Positions 46,012 through 55,554 of a stretch of DNA of 64,000 bases are shown piece by piece. How positions within the stretch are numbered: position 1 is the stretch's first letter; each line of letters starts with the position of its first letter. The notes under the pieces were generated by a model. It was not told the DNA's origin. It searched no databases and worked only from the letters and a program-made list of their open reading frames with translations. Source of the stretch: Lactobacillus isalae (GTDB lineage: Bacteria > Bacillota > Bacilli > Lactobacillales > Lactobacillaceae); the NCBI RefSeq assembly GCF_947539375.1, contig NZ_OX443569.1:806001-870000 (forward strand). Direction: 5' to 3'. A program made the position numbers and the translations under genes.

Positions 46012-47810
46012 TGGATCAAAAGTATCTTTTTTTCATCGGACGCAACAGAAAAAAGTATAGTGCGAATATATAACTTATAATTATCATTAATATCTCTATA
46101 AAAATCTAATAATAAATAATTTTTGAAAACAAAATTATATAAGTCCATTGCTTTAATCTGAGCTTGTTCATAACCTGGAACACCGTGAAAAAACATATAA
46201 TCTGTATTTGCTTGTTTAGAAGTTTTTAGGTTTAAATCATACAAATCTTGAAATATAGTATAAGAATAGCTCCAATGATCAATATCCCTTATTAGGGGGA
46301 CTTTATCATTTATGTCATCCGATCTTTTACTAAAATCAATATTACTTATTTCATCTTTAATCGCTTCGACTGCAGATTCATCAATCTCAAATCTATAAGA
46401 TGCCTCGGTAATAATTTTACCAATCCATTTTCTATTAAATTGTGAAATATAATATAATCCATATGCTCTTTCTTCAAAAAGTGCAATACTTGCTTGTTTT
46501 AAATAATTATAGCTAGACAACAGATCTCCCAAGTAATAAGCTATGCTCGCCTGCTGAAGAAGAACTTCACCACTATTTTTTTCTAATAAAATCTCGTTTT
46601 TATTTTTTAATTTATTAAGCATTTGCCAGTTAAAAGTATATACATACTCCTCTATATTTGTCTTTTTCGTAGGAGTATCAAATGTTATCTTTTTATTATC
46701 ACTTTTTATTCCCTGAATCATGCTTTTATGTAGTATATTTAAAATTGTTTTTACTTTTTGTTTTTCAACAGGATCTTGTATATCATCTAAATCAGAACAA
46801 AGTATATTCAGCGTTTTTTGTATCTTCTTACTAGTATTACCTGCAGATAAAAACAAATTATCTGCAATATAAAAACCACGCTTCCATAGTGCACTATTCA
46901 AATGCTTTATAGTTATATAAGGAAAGTCATTATACTTTTTTAGTTCAATATATATATCATCAATTAAATTAGACGTTCTATCCGGTAACAGAAAATAATC
47001 TAAAACATTATTAAGATTCATACCGACATTCGTTGAATCAAAGCTATCTTGGTTTAATTCGCTTGCATATATAATTTTTACCCCAAGATTTTTATAATAT
47101 AACTCCTCATTTTCATCATATATACTATCAGCATTAACTAAATAAGAGAATCGCATATTCTCACCAACAATATTTTTTACCCAAGTAAAGATCTGTTTTA
47201 AATCTGGATCATTAAAAGAATAACCAATAAATAAAAGAACTTTAGATCCTATGATTGATTTAATATAATTCTCTATCAGCTTGAAATTTTTAGAATAATT
47301 TAAATAATCTTCTTCTTTCAATACAAAATTATCATGTGCGAAGTCCCCATGCATTTTTATTAATTCTTTATTGTATTTTCTATATGGTATATCTTTATCT
47401 TGCGAAATTATCTGTCTAATTTCTCCATATTCTTCTGATGCACGTTCAATAAGATTATCATAATTTGTAGTAATAATAGAGCGCGCATTAAATCTTAAAA
47501 TTTTACGATGAATATCAGATACTGGCAAATTTATACCATCTTTAAATATTTCTCTCATTAAAGTATTGTATGCTTGTTTTCCATGAGAATTATAGTAATA
47601 TTGTGGTATTTTTAGAAAATCACTGTTTTCAATTTTACCAAGTCCAAGTAAATTTCCTATGTGTTGCACTGCATCTTTCCAAATAGGCATACCAGAATTA
47701 ATTGATACACCTGCTCCAATAAACAAAACTAATTGATCAGCATCTTTGGCTTCTTGAATGATTCTTTTCGCTTCTCTGTATGAATTTGGAATATTTATTT
47801 CTCTATTCAT
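46008..47810 (-). CDS. SIR2-domain NADase, DSR2-like N-terminal part
   Basis: 600 codons. SIR2 domain with LVLFIGAGVS (GAGVS 32-36), TTNYDN (114-119), KMHGDF with catalytic His154, and FIGYSFNDPDL. After about 290 it becomes helical. Defence SIR2 proteins deplete NAD+ when a phage trigger is sensed. Sequence order and total length with the next ORF (964 residues) match DSR2 (about 1000). The frame ends nine codons after GAA AAA AAG, where A_AAA_AAG is a canonical -1 slippery heptamer. GAGGAG lies 11 bases before the ATG. It follows the GIY-YIG/DUF2075 gene by 25 bases. Confidence 0.8.
   Translation of the reverse strand: MNREINIPNSYREAKRIIQEAKDADQLVLFIGAGVSINSGMPIWKDAVQHIGNLLGLGKIENSDFLKIPQYYYNSHGKQAYNTLMREIFKDGINLPVSDIHRKILRFNARSIITTNYDNLIERASEEYGEIRQIISQDKDIPYRKYNKELIKMHGDFAHDNFVLKEEDYLNYSKNFKLIENYIKSIIGSKVLLFIGYSFNDPDLKQIFTWVKNIVGENMRFSYLVNADSIYDENEELYYKNLGVKIIYASELNQDSFDSTNVGMNLNNVLDYFLLPDRTSNLIDDIYIELKKYNDFPYITIKHLNSALWKRGFYIADNLFLSAGNTSKKIQKTLNILCSDLDDIQDPVEKQKVKTILNILHKSMIQGIKSDNKKITFDTPTKKTNIEEYVYTFNWQMLNKLKNKNEILLEKNSGEVLLQQASIAYYLGDLLSSYNYLKQASIALFEERAYGLYYISQFNRKWIGKIITEASYRFEIDESAVEAIKDEISNIDFSKRSDDINDKVPLIRDIDHWSYSYTIFQDLYDLNLKTSKQANTDYMFFHGVPGYEQAQIKAMDLYNFVFKNYLLLDFYRDINDNYKLYIRTILFSVASDEKKILLIH
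46026..46032 (-). other. A_AAA_AAG slippery heptamer at the SIR2 ORF junction
   Basis: Read on the minus strand in the SIR2 frame, the codons are GAA AAA AAG. A -1 shift places the ribosome on GAT ACT TTT GAT, which is the frame of the next ORF, giving a continuous 964-residue product. Equally, gain of one A in the A7 run would restore one frame. No strong stem or internal Shine-Dalgarno was seen nearby. Confidence 0.6.
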
Positions 47811-47835
47811 ATGATTTAATGCTCCTCTTTCATCC

Positions 47836-49659
47836 CTAATTGTTTTTCGCTTTCTCTAACGCCTTTTGCAGCTCTGGATCAACAGCATGAATATACAAAC
47901 CATGCACACCACGTGTCATTAAAACATTGAATTCATTTTTTAATAACATATCAGCATAACTCTTAGTTGAATCACGTTTCTGCGTCGCTTTACTGTTAGA
48001 ACTTTCTGCTGGATCATGGATAATTCGACCATTACGATATTTTACAGAGGGACCAAGTTCAACACCAACATAGTTCAAATCAAAACCTTGTACTGTGTAG
48101 GTTGATCCTATTTCCGCAATAGTATAGTCTTTTTCTGCCCATGATTGATTACTATATTTTACGGTTCTATGTGCTCTATGCTTGCTTTCATATTTATCTC
48201 GTTTATTAATCTCATAGTTCCATGGCATATGCCAATCGCCCTCAGATACTTCCCAATATTTTTGATTTTTTGGCGGTTGTGTTTTTCCTCCTGAATATTC
48301 CCAATCAAAAGTTGCAACCATTCTGCTAATTCCATTTTTTTGATCTTTGTTCTTTTCCTCAATGGCCTTTTGCATTTCCTCAGGAGTCTTAAAAACTTTG
48401 ATTTGATATTTACTATCTTGAGGTATTTTATTAATGATTCCATTATCAATAAGATTACGAAGCCAATCTATTGTAGCTTGAGAAGCGTCAATTCTCATTT
48501 GATTTTTCAAATAAATAATATTTTCCTTACCTGCTTTTCGTTCCAAATCAGCAAATTTTTCATCTTCTAAAACAGAAGCTATTGACAAAACTTGCGCAGG
48601 ATCATAAACGGCCATAACTACTTTTGCTCGTTTTAAAATATCTTCTAACATATTCTTTCCGTACTTAGCATATGCTTGATTTCTTTGTGTCAGTAGTAAA
48701 TGCGCTTCATCAATCAAAGCTATATCAATTTTTTTCGATGGCTTAACCTTATTTATAAATGTAATTGGCTTAGCCACCAGTACTTGTTCATCTTTATCAA
48801 AGAGTTTCTGTGATATTTTTTCATATACCTTAAGTTGTTCATTTTGGTTAACAATCATTGCTACTGATAATCTTTCAGCTTTTTTACCTCCTCTTTGCTC
48901 TTTTGCAGAAATTTGATCTTCATGTACCAAATCATAAAAAATATTGCTCATTAACACAGTTTTACCTGATCCGGCATTTCCCTCAACTAAAATCAATTGA
49001 CCTTCAGGCAGATTTTTATTTTTTTGAACAAATAAAGTTTCATTGATTTTATCTATAACCTTAGATTTTGCTAACAATTGTTCATTCGTTAATTTATTAA
49101 ATGGTGAAGCTTTAAATATAGCTGAAGATTCAATAATTTTACGTGCAGGAAATAAATCGTCATTTTGGTTACCTAGTTTTTTCCAAATCAGATTAAATAA
49201 ACTATTAAATTCATCTGAATCATAGTATCTATTTTGCTCATTATGACGTCTATTATTTAAACGATGTACAGCTGGCACACTACTTAGATACTGCATCAAT
49301 CTATTTTCTATGTCTAAAGTCATAGATTTATTAAAATGCTCGTGACCAATTACAAACATATTTGCATTTTTTGAATTTTTGAAGTTAAAAAAATCATCAC
49401 GTTTAGCTGGATCTGCATCTAAATGCTGTAATGTACGTCTTTGAATATCATTCGTTTCACCAACATAAACTGTGTATTGTGACCTTTTACTATTTATCGG
49501 ATCATTAATGACATAAACAGTCGGGAACTCAGTTAATAAAACTCTTTTTGTTTCATCCGTAGCATATTCTTCACTAATCTGTGTATTTAATTGACTAGCT
49601 GTTTGAACGTTATATTTAGTTTTATATATTACCGGTGATTTTAGATTTCTTTTTGTCAA
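47836..49659 (-). CDS. GIY-YIG nuclease fused to DUF2075 helicase
   Basis: 607 residues. Residues 45-130 form a GIY-YIG nuclease: TVYV (47-50), YTVYVGETNDIQRR (62-75, Arg74) and Glu118 in DIENRLMQYL, all catalytic positions present. Residues 185-600 form a DUF2075 SF1-type motor: Walker A EGNAGSGKT (226-234), IALIDEAHLL (DEAH 317-320), AVYDPAQ, STYTVQGFDLNYVGVELGP and NVLMTRGVHGLYIHAVD. This suggests a DNA-cutting translocase, often found in defence islands. TTG start with only GAGAG ahead, so initiation is uncertain. It lies 25 bases before the SIR2 gene in the same direction, so it is likely co-transcribed. Confidence 0.8.
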   Translation of the reverse strand: MTKRNLKSPVIYKTKYNVQTASQLNTQISEEYATDETKRVLLTEFPTVYVINDPINSKRSQYTVYVGETNDIQRRTLQHLDADPAKRDDFFNFKNSKNANMFVIGHEHFNKSMTLDIENRLMQYLSSVPAVHRLNNRRHNEQNRYYDSDEFNSLFNLIWKKLGNQNDDLFPARKIIESSAIFKASPFNKLTNEQLLAKSKVIDKINETLFVQKNKNLPEGQLILVEGNAGSGKTVLMSNIFYDLVHEDQISAKEQRGGKKAERLSVAMIVNQNEQLKVYEKISQKLFDKDEQVLVAKPITFINKVKPSKKIDIALIDEAHLLLTQRNQAYAKYGKNMLEDILKRAKVVMAVYDPAQVLSIASVLEDEKFADLERKAGKENIIYLKNQMRIDASQATIDWLRNLIDNGIINKIPQDSKYQIKVFKTPEEMQKAIEEKNKDQKNGISRMVATFDWEYSGGKTQPPKNQKYWEVSEGDWHMPWNYEINKRDKYESKHRAHRTVKYSNQSWAEKDYTIAEIGSTYTVQGFDLNYVGVELGPSVKYRNGRIIHDPAESSNSKATQKRDSTKSYADMLLKNEFNVLMTRGVHGLYIHAVDPELQKALEKAKNN

Positions 49660-49833
49660 ACTAATGTACTCTCTTTCTACTCATTAAATTAAAATATATC
49701 ACAGTATTCATTAAACAAAAAAGCCCATTTTCAATTTATAGAACTCATTTTATACAACTTCACATAATTAAAAATATGAATTGCACTAAAGCCTAACCTT
49801 CCCTAAAATATATTCCCGTGTTCGCTTCCTTTA

Positions 49834-49847
49834 AGAACATACGTTCG
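49834..49847 (+). promoter_or_regulatory. LexA-like SOS box before DUF3800 gene
   Basis: AGAACATACGTTCG resembles the Gram-positive LexA box CGAACRNRYGTTYC: both GAAC and GTTC half-sites are intact with the 4-base gap, and the first and last positions differ. It sits 1 base before a TATAAT -10 (49849-49854), the standard repressing position. Confidence 0.65.
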
Positions 49848-49848
49848 A

Positions 49849-49854
49849 TATAAT
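49849..49854 (+). promoter_or_regulatory. -10 of the DUF3800 gene
   Basis: TATAAT, 30 bases before the ATG at 49884. No good -35 at 17 bases; LexA-controlled promoters often have weak -35 elements. Confidence 0.6.
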
Positions 49855-49883
49855 GCTCATATAAATTACTTGTAGGTGAAATC

Positions 49884-51029
49884 ATGATTCTGAAAAAACT
49901 TTTTCAACCACGACGGCATGCTAAAGAATTCCATATTTTTATTGATGAAAGCATCTCGTTTCAATCTCACTCAAATAATACAACTGAACAGTTTTATACC
50001 GGTTTTTTAGTCATTCCAACTTTTCAGCTCAGAGAGCTATATGATAGGTATTTTCAAAAAATCTATCGCTCACATCGTAAAAGAGAGAAAAAGAGTGTAA
50101 ATGTTTCAGACACGATGAATCGGTTAGCTTTAGATATTGTTAACCCCTTTCTAACTAGCGCTTATATTTATCAACGCCCTACTTACCATAAGCAGGATAC
50201 TTCACTTGATAAAGCTATTGTGCAGCAAGTGTTAATGCTTCAATCTTACATTTACCCAATTAAAAAAATTATTGCAGATCTACGCCACCACAATCCTACT
50301 GTTGACTTAAAATTACATATTTATCTTGATCAAACTAATTTGAATTCTCAGCTTGAAAGTGAATATTTTAGCTGTAAGTTACTTTCCCAGATTATCAAAA
50401 GTTTAGGCGAAGAAAACCATATGCTTTTCAGCTATCAAACGTGCGACAGTAAGAAAGAGTTAGGTATTCAAATGGCTGATATGCTCGTTGGGGTCTATCG
50501 CAAGCAAGAAAAACATGGCGTAAATGATGAGAATACCACTATCATTCCTTTTAAAGTTACATCAATGATTGATACTCTAGATTTTCAAGATCAAGACACC
50601 TTTTTGAAATTATATGTTTTAGTAAGTCTTACAATGAAAAGTCCTACTAAAAAAGATTTAACAGCTTTTAAAAAAGTACTTAAGAATAAGCTAGACTTGG
50701 ATTCTCACCAACATCAAAAAACAAATAACTTTAATACTATAAGAATGAAATTAACTAAGGCAAAAACTAAAACGGATGAAGAAAAATTTAACCGCAAATT
50801 TGTCAAAATTTTAATCTCATTGAATAAATTCCTACTTAAAATTTATGGGCAAGAAGTGCCAAGTGCGTACATTAACAACTTAAGTCGAAAATATAATCAT
50901 AAAAGCTGTAATCGTTCAATCACTAATATGCAACGAAATATAAACAAAGTACAATTAAGTAAACTTAAGATTTTTATACTTAAATTAGGTGTTAGAAGAT
51001 TTAACAAACAACTGGATAAATTATTATAA
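49884..51029 (+). CDS. DUF3800 family protein, possible SOS-induced nuclease
   Basis: 381 residues. DUF3800 core: FHIFIDES with Asp21-Glu22, IYLDQTN with Asp149, and GIQMADMLVGV with Asp199, an acidic set like that of RNase H-fold nucleases. The last 150 residues are Lys-rich and helical, a probable nucleic-acid-binding extension. ATG behind AGGTGA. It is divergent from the GIY-YIG/SIR2 operon and appears to be under LexA control. The family is frequent in defence islands, but its function is not established. Confidence 0.75.
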   Translation: MILKKLFQPRRHAKEFHIFIDESISFQSHSNNTTEQFYTGFLVIPTFQLRELYDRYFQKIYRSHRKREKKSVNVSDTMNRLALDIVNPFLTSAYIYQRPTYHKQDTSLDKAIVQQVLMLQSYIYPIKKIIADLRHHNPTVDLKLHIYLDQTNLNSQLESEYFSCKLLSQIIKSLGEENHMLFSYQTCDSKKELGIQMADMLVGVYRKQEKHGVNDENTTIIPFKVTSMIDTLDFQDQDTFLKLYVLVSLTMKSPTKKDLTAFKKVLKNKLDLDSHQHQKTNNFNTIRMKLTKAKTKTDEEKFNRKFVKILISLNKFLLKIYGQEVPSAYINNLSRKYNHKSCNRSITNMQRNINKVQLSKLKIFILKLGVRRFNKQLDKLL

Positions 51030-51031
51030 AT

Positions 51032-51069
51032 AAAATATCCCTCAAATTATCTTCGAGGGATATTTTTTA
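51032..51069. terminator. Terminator after DUF3800 gene
   Basis: AAAATATCCCTC pairs with GAGGGATATTTT, six T following on the plus strand, 3 bases after the stop codon. Confidence 0.85.
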
Positions 51070-51105
51070 ATATCAAAGTCTATTACTTTCTAAACAGTTG
51101 CTATA

Positions 51106-52365
51106 CTACTCTTCACTATTCAATTCATCTAGCATATCTTGCATATCAATATCGTCAGGTTGAACTTGCAAATACTTCTTAATTAATTCCTTAGTCGTTG
51201 GAATTTCACGCAATTCATAGAACAAGCTAATCATTTGTCTCAAGAAGCTTGCATTTTGTTGAAAGGCAGGATAAGCAAGTAAGAATTCACTCTTAGCCTT
51301 ATCATAGTCTTCAAGTCTTTGATATGAGATAGCCATATTCCAGTGAGCTTGTGGTTCAAGCTCTTCATCATCAAGATCCTTAAATAAGGCAATATTAGCC
51401 TCATCTTGGTGCTGGTGAAGATACAAGTTAGATAGTTGCAAGCGCAAGTCACTATTGTCTGGAGCGATTTCTAGGCCCTTCTTAAGCAAGCGTTCTGCTT
51501 CATCCAGTTGATTTAAATTAGCAGCTGCTTTAGCACCCAAACTATACAAGACTTCATCTAGTTCATTATAAGAAAGACCTGTCTGAGCCGTTCTCAATAC
51601 TTCTTCATTATTATCTTCTGCGACATAAGCTTGAGCAAGCAATGGATATGCATTTACATAGTCCGGTTGAGTTTCGATCACTTGATCTAAGTACTTAATT
51701 GCGGCTTTGTTGTCGCCAGCAGATAACATAATTAGACCTGCTTCATACAAAGCATCAATACTCAAGATATCATTTTCATGACTCTTAATTTCGTTTGCTG
51801 CTTCTTCGTACTCACCTAACTTAGCAAGACAAGCGGCGATTCTTTGGCTTAAAACTACCTCACCAAAGGTCTTGTTTTCTTTTGCAAGCTCACGATACAA
51901 GCCTAATGCTTCACCATAGTCGCCACTTAAATAATCAAGTTCAGCTAAGCCAAAGTTAATTGCATCTTCTTCAGGAGCCAATTTATGAGCTTCCAAGAGC
52001 TTTTGACGAGCTGTTTCGATCAGGCCATTACTTTGGTAATAATCAGCCAAATCAAGCAAACTTTCGACATAAGCATCACTTTCTGGCTTTACATCATATA
52101 AAAGCTGCAAGCCATCGTCTTCATCGCCATCATTTAACAAAATCTCAGCTAAGTATACCTTAAACAAATCTTCTCTTGGAAATTGTGCAATCAAATAACG
52201 ATAAACTTCCTTAGAAAGATCAGTAAAACCAAGATCAGTTAAATTTTCAGCTAACGAGGCTAAAACTTCTGGATCATCATTATCAAGTGCTTTTTTAAGA
52301 AGAATTCGATTATCAGAAAAATCGTGATTTTGAATTGCATCTAATAGTTGTTCAGAATAAGTCAT
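51106..52365 (-). CDS. Tetratricopeptide-repeat protein
   Basis: 419 residues from the ATG at 52365 (GAGTGAAAAA before it). About ten helical-pair repeats of TPR type, for example AINFGLAELDYLSGDYGEALGLYRELA, AIKYLDQVIETQPDYVNAYPLLAQAYV, AERLLKKGLEIAPDNSDLRLQLSNLYL and AHWNMAISYQRLEDYDKAKSEFLLAYP. Acidic and soluble, without signal peptide: a scaffold for protein contacts, with unknown partners. It follows hup and its terminator, the usual gene order in lactobacilli. Confidence 0.88.
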   Translation of the reverse strand: MTYSEQLLDAIQNHDFSDNRILLKKALDNDDPEVLASLAENLTDLGFTDLSKEVYRYLIAQFPREDLFKVYLAEILLNDGDEDDGLQLLYDVKPESDAYVESLLDLADYYQSNGLIETARQKLLEAHKLAPEEDAINFGLAELDYLSGDYGEALGLYRELAKENKTFGEVVLSQRIAACLAKLGEYEEAANEIKSHENDILSIDALYEAGLIMLSAGDNKAAIKYLDQVIETQPDYVNAYPLLAQAYVAEDNNEEVLRTAQTGLSYNELDEVLYSLGAKAAANLNQLDEAERLLKKGLEIAPDNSDLRLQLSNLYLHQHQDEANIALFKDLDDEELEPQAHWNMAISYQRLEDYDKAKSEFLLAYPAFQQNASFLRQMISLFYELREIPTTKELIKKYLQVQPDDIDMQDMLDELNSEE

Positions 52366-52406
52366 TTTTTCACTCTTTTCGTTTGTGCTAACACAATAAT
52401 TGTACA

Positions 52407-52446
52407 CAAAAAACGTGCCAAGCTATACAACTTAGCACGTTTTTAT
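52407..52446 (-). terminator. Terminator after hup
   Basis: AAAAACGTGC-AAG pairs with CTT-GCACGTTTTT around an 8-base loop, T run on the minus strand. Confidence 0.8.
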
Positions 52447-52465
52447 TTTGCTAGTAACTGAACAA

Positions 52466-52741
52466 TTACTTAACAGCATCCTTAAGAGCCTTACCTGGCT
52501 TGAATGCAGGAACCTTAGAAGCTGGGATTTCGATTTCAGCCCCAGTTTGTGGGTTACGACCCTTACGAGCTGCACGGTGACGTACTTCAAAAGTACCGAA
52601 ACCGATCAATTGAACTTTTTCACCCTTAGCAAGATCTTCTTGAATAGAGTTAAAGATTGCATCAACTGCAGCAGCAACTTCTTTCTTGGTTAAGTCAGTT
52701 TTAGCAGCAACTTCAGAAACTAATTCTGCCTTGTTTGCCAT
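52466..52741 (-). CDS. hup: Nucleoid protein HU
   Basis: 91 residues: [28 protein letters not shown] and the DNA-gripping arm [41 protein letters not shown] are the full HU signature. It bends and packages DNA as a homodimer. AGGTGAA lies before the ATG. Own terminator downstream and a 163-base AT-rich promoter region upstream. Confidence 0.98.
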   Translation of the reverse strand: MANKAELVSEVAAKTDLTKKEVAAAVDAIFNSIQEDLAKGEKVQLIGFGTFEVRHRAARKGRNPQTGAEIEIPASKVPAFKPGKALKDAVK

Positions 52742-52904
52742 TCCACTTCACCTCCCGAAATGAACTAATAATATTTTAAAACAAAACCTTTGAAAATAAG
52801 AAAAATGATTTATTCATTTATTCCCTGCAATAAAATTAGCACACTAAGACGCTTAGTTGCAAGCTTTTTCGCAGATATATCCTTATTTTTTTGAAATTTA
52901 AAGC

Positions 52905-54212
52905 TTATTTACGTTTTCTAGCTAAGATTTTAATCGGAGTTCCTACAAAATCAAAGTTTTGACGTAACTGATTAATTAAGAATCTTTGATATGAGAAGTG
53001 CAATAATTCAGGATCATTTACAAAGACAACAAATGTTGGTGGAGTCACTGCAACTTGCGTCATGTAATAGATTCTTAATCTCTTTCCGTTAACAAGCGGA
53101 GTTGGTGTGATTCTTGTCGCTTCAAGAAGCAAGTCATTCAAGACGCTAGACTTAATGCGACGAGTTTGATTATCGTGAACTTCCTTAACCAGTTTCAAGA
53201 TATTTGGAACTCTTTGACCAGTTTTAGCGGAAACAAAAATAATTGGCGCATAGTCCAAGTATTGGAACTCTTGTCTAATTGTATTTTCAAAATCCTTCAT
53301 ACTTGTACTATCTTTTTTAGGGAGATCCCACTTATTTACGACAATAATTACGCCTCGGCCTGCATCATGAGCATATCCAGCAACGTGCTTATCTTGCTCA
53401 CGAATTCCTGTGCTAGCGTCTAAAACTAGCAAGGTAATGTCACTTTCTTCAATAGCGCTTATTGCTCTTAAGACAGAATACTTCTCTGTCTTCTCATACA
53501 CCTTCCCACGACGTCTAATACCAGCCGTATCGACAATAGTATACTTTTGCCCATCATTAGTAAAAGTCGTGTCAATGGCGTCTCTCGTCGTTCCTTCGAT
53601 GTTAGAAACAATAACACGCTGTTCACCTAAGATAGCATTCACAAGTGAAGACTTACCTACGTTAGGACGACCAATCACACTAAAGCGAATTGAATCATCT
53701 TCATGTTGATTAGCTTTATCACCAAACTCACCAACAATGGCATCTAGCAAGTCACCCATTCCAGTTCCGTGACTACCAGAAACAGGAATTGGGTCACCTA
53801 GACCTAAACTATAGAAATCATAAATATCAGTTCTTTGTTCAGGATTATCAGCCTTATTAACAGCCAAAATAACTGGCTTCTTAGTTCGATAAAGCATTCT
53901 AGCAATTGTTTCGTCCATGTTAGTCATGTGTTGGGTAACATCCCCTAACATCACAATTACATCAGCTTCATCAATCGCGATTTCAGCTTGAGCTTTAATT
54001 TGCTCTTCAATTTCACCAGAGTCTAAAGTAATACCACCAGTATCAATTAGGATAAATTCATGGCCCATCCATTCAGCACGGGCATAAATTCTATCTCTGG
54101 TAACTCCGGCCTTATCTTCAACAATAGCTACACGAGAATTAATAATTCTGTTAAAAATAGTTGACTTACCAACATTTGGTCGTCCAACTAAAGCAACGAT
54201 AGGTAATGACAT
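52905..54212 (-). CDS. der: Ribosome assembly GTPase Der (EngA)
   Basis: 435 residues with two tandem GTPase domains ([14 protein letters not shown] at 10-23 and [15 protein letters not shown] at about 180), each with DTGG/DTAG and NKAD/NKWD motifs, then a KH-like C-terminal domain ([24 protein letters not shown]). Essential for 50S subunit maturation. It follows rpsA after a terminator. Confidence 0.97.
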   Translation of the reverse strand: MSLPIVALVGRPNVGKSTIFNRIINSRVAIVEDKAGVTRDRIYARAEWMGHEFILIDTGGITLDSGEIEEQIKAQAEIAIDEADVIVMLGDVTQHMTNMDETIARMLYRTKKPVILAVNKADNPEQRTDIYDFYSLGLGDPIPVSGSHGTGMGDLLDAIVGEFGDKANQHEDDSIRFSVIGRPNVGKSSLVNAILGEQRVIVSNIEGTTRDAIDTTFTNDGQKYTIVDTAGIRRRGKVYEKTEKYSVLRAISAIEESDITLLVLDASTGIREQDKHVAGYAHDAGRGVIIVVNKWDLPKKDSTSMKDFENTIRQEFQYLDYAPIIFVSAKTGQRVPNILKLVKEVHDNQTRRIKSSVLNDLLLEATRITPTPLVNGKRLRIYYMTQVAVTPPTFVVFVNDPELLHFSYQRFLINQLRQNFDFVGTPIKILARKRK

Positions 54213-54246
54213 ATTATTTCTACCCCTTTCTATTTATCTAAGAAAT

Positions 54247-54277
54247 AAAAAAAGCTGACCGGAGTCAGCTTTTTTTA
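54247..54277 (-). terminator. Terminator after rpsA
   Basis: AAAAAAAGCTGAC pairs perfectly with GTCAGCTTTTTTT around a 4-base loop, 13 bases after the rpsA stop. Confidence 0.85.
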
Positions 54278-54289
54278 GACTAATGACGA

Positions 54290-55492
54290 TTAATCCTTAT
54301 CTTTAAGTTGATCACCAATAATGTCACCTAAAGCAAAACCGTTGTCATTGTCATTCATGTACTTATCAGCTACAGAATCTTGACGACGACGTGGACGTGA
54401 GTTGTTTTCACTCTTAGCAGCATTAGGATCAGCTTGCTTGATTGACAATGAGATTCTTCTGTCACTTGGGTCAACACTTAAAACTTTAACTTTAACAGTT
54501 TGACCAACCTTTAAAACATCACTTGGCTTATCAACGTGCTTGTTAGCAATTTCTGAAACGTGTACTAAGCCTTGAATTCCATCAGCTACTTCGATGAATG
54601 CACCGAATGAAGTCAAAGTCTTAACTTCACCTTCAATGATGTCACCTTCGTGTAAGCCTTCAGTAGCTTCTTCAAATGGGGATGGTAAAGTTTGCTTAAT
54701 TGACAGGGAGATTCTGTGTCTATCGTCATCAATACCGATAACTTTAACCTTAACATCTTGACCAGCCTTCAAAACATCGCTTGGCTTGTCAACATGCTTG
54801 TAAGAAATTTCTGAAATGTGAACTAAACCGTCCACACCACCAACGTCAACAAAGGCACCAAAACCAGTTAAACGTGATACTTTACCTTCAACAGTATCAC
54901 CTACAACCAATTGTGAAGCAACGTTTTCGAATGCTTCTTCACGTTCTTTTTCGATTAAGTCTTTTCTTGAAAGAATTAATCTGTTCTTGTTAGGATCAAT
55001 TTCAGTGATCTTCAAGTTCATCTTCTTGCCAATGTAAGGCTTCAAGTCAGAAACGTAACGGTTAGAAATAAGTGATGCTGGTAAGAATCCACGTGTACCA
55101 ACGTCAACTAATAAACCACCGCGAACAGCACCAGTTACAGTACCTTCAACAGTCTTGCCTTCTTCGAAGACCTTTTCTAATTCTTTGTAAGCTTCTCTTT
55201 CCTTCAAACGAGTAACTGAGAAGAAGAATTCACCGTTTTCTTTATCGCCACCAGCTCTTCTAAGAACTAAAGCTTCAAACTTATCACCAGGTTTTACCAA
55301 TTGGTTCAAATCTGCATTACGGTCGTTAGTGAATTCACGCTTAGTGATTACACCTTCAACACCTGCATTTTCAACACCAACAGCGATTTGACCATCTTCA
55401 ACACTTAAAACTTCAACGTTAACAATGTTGCCGACTTCAACTCCCTGCATTTCTTTTAGAGCATCTAAGAATTGATTACTATTATCTGTCAT
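54290..55492 (-). CDS. rpsA: Ribosomal protein S1 homologue
   Basis: 400 residues with four S1 RNA-binding repeats, for example VEGTVTGAVRGGLLVDVG, VEGKVSRLTGFGAFVDVGGVDGLVHISEIS and IEGEVKTLTSFGAFIEVADGIQGLVHVSEIA. The short Gram-positive form (four domains, against six in E. coli). It lies 62 bases after cmk, the standard cmk-rpsA order. Confidence 0.95.
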   Translation of the reverse strand: MTDNSNQFLDALKEMQGVEVGNIVNVEVLSVEDGQIAVGVENAGVEGVITKREFTNDRNADLNQLVKPGDKFEALVLRRAGGDKENGEFFFSVTRLKEREAYKELEKVFEEGKTVEGTVTGAVRGGLLVDVGTRGFLPASLISNRYVSDLKPYIGKKMNLKITEIDPNKNRLILSRKDLIEKEREEAFENVASQLVVGDTVEGKVSRLTGFGAFVDVGGVDGLVHISEISYKHVDKPSDVLKAGQDVKVKVIGIDDDRHRISLSIKQTLPSPFEEATEGLHEGDIIEGEVKTLTSFGAFIEVADGIQGLVHVSEIANKHVDKPSDVLKVGQTVKVKVLSVDPSDRRISLSIKQADPNAAKSENNSRPRRRQDSVADKYMNDNDNGFALGDIIGDQLKDKD

Positions 55493-55554
55493 AATTACCT
55501 CCCAATATCATACTTTATTTTAAAGTACTTGATATCTTTTTTCCACACTTTTGT

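Noticed and set aside
49884-51029. DUF3800 gene as part of a prophage
   Set aside because: No integrase, attachment repeats or structural phage genes nearby; xerC and xerD here are the chromosomal dimer-resolution recombinases.
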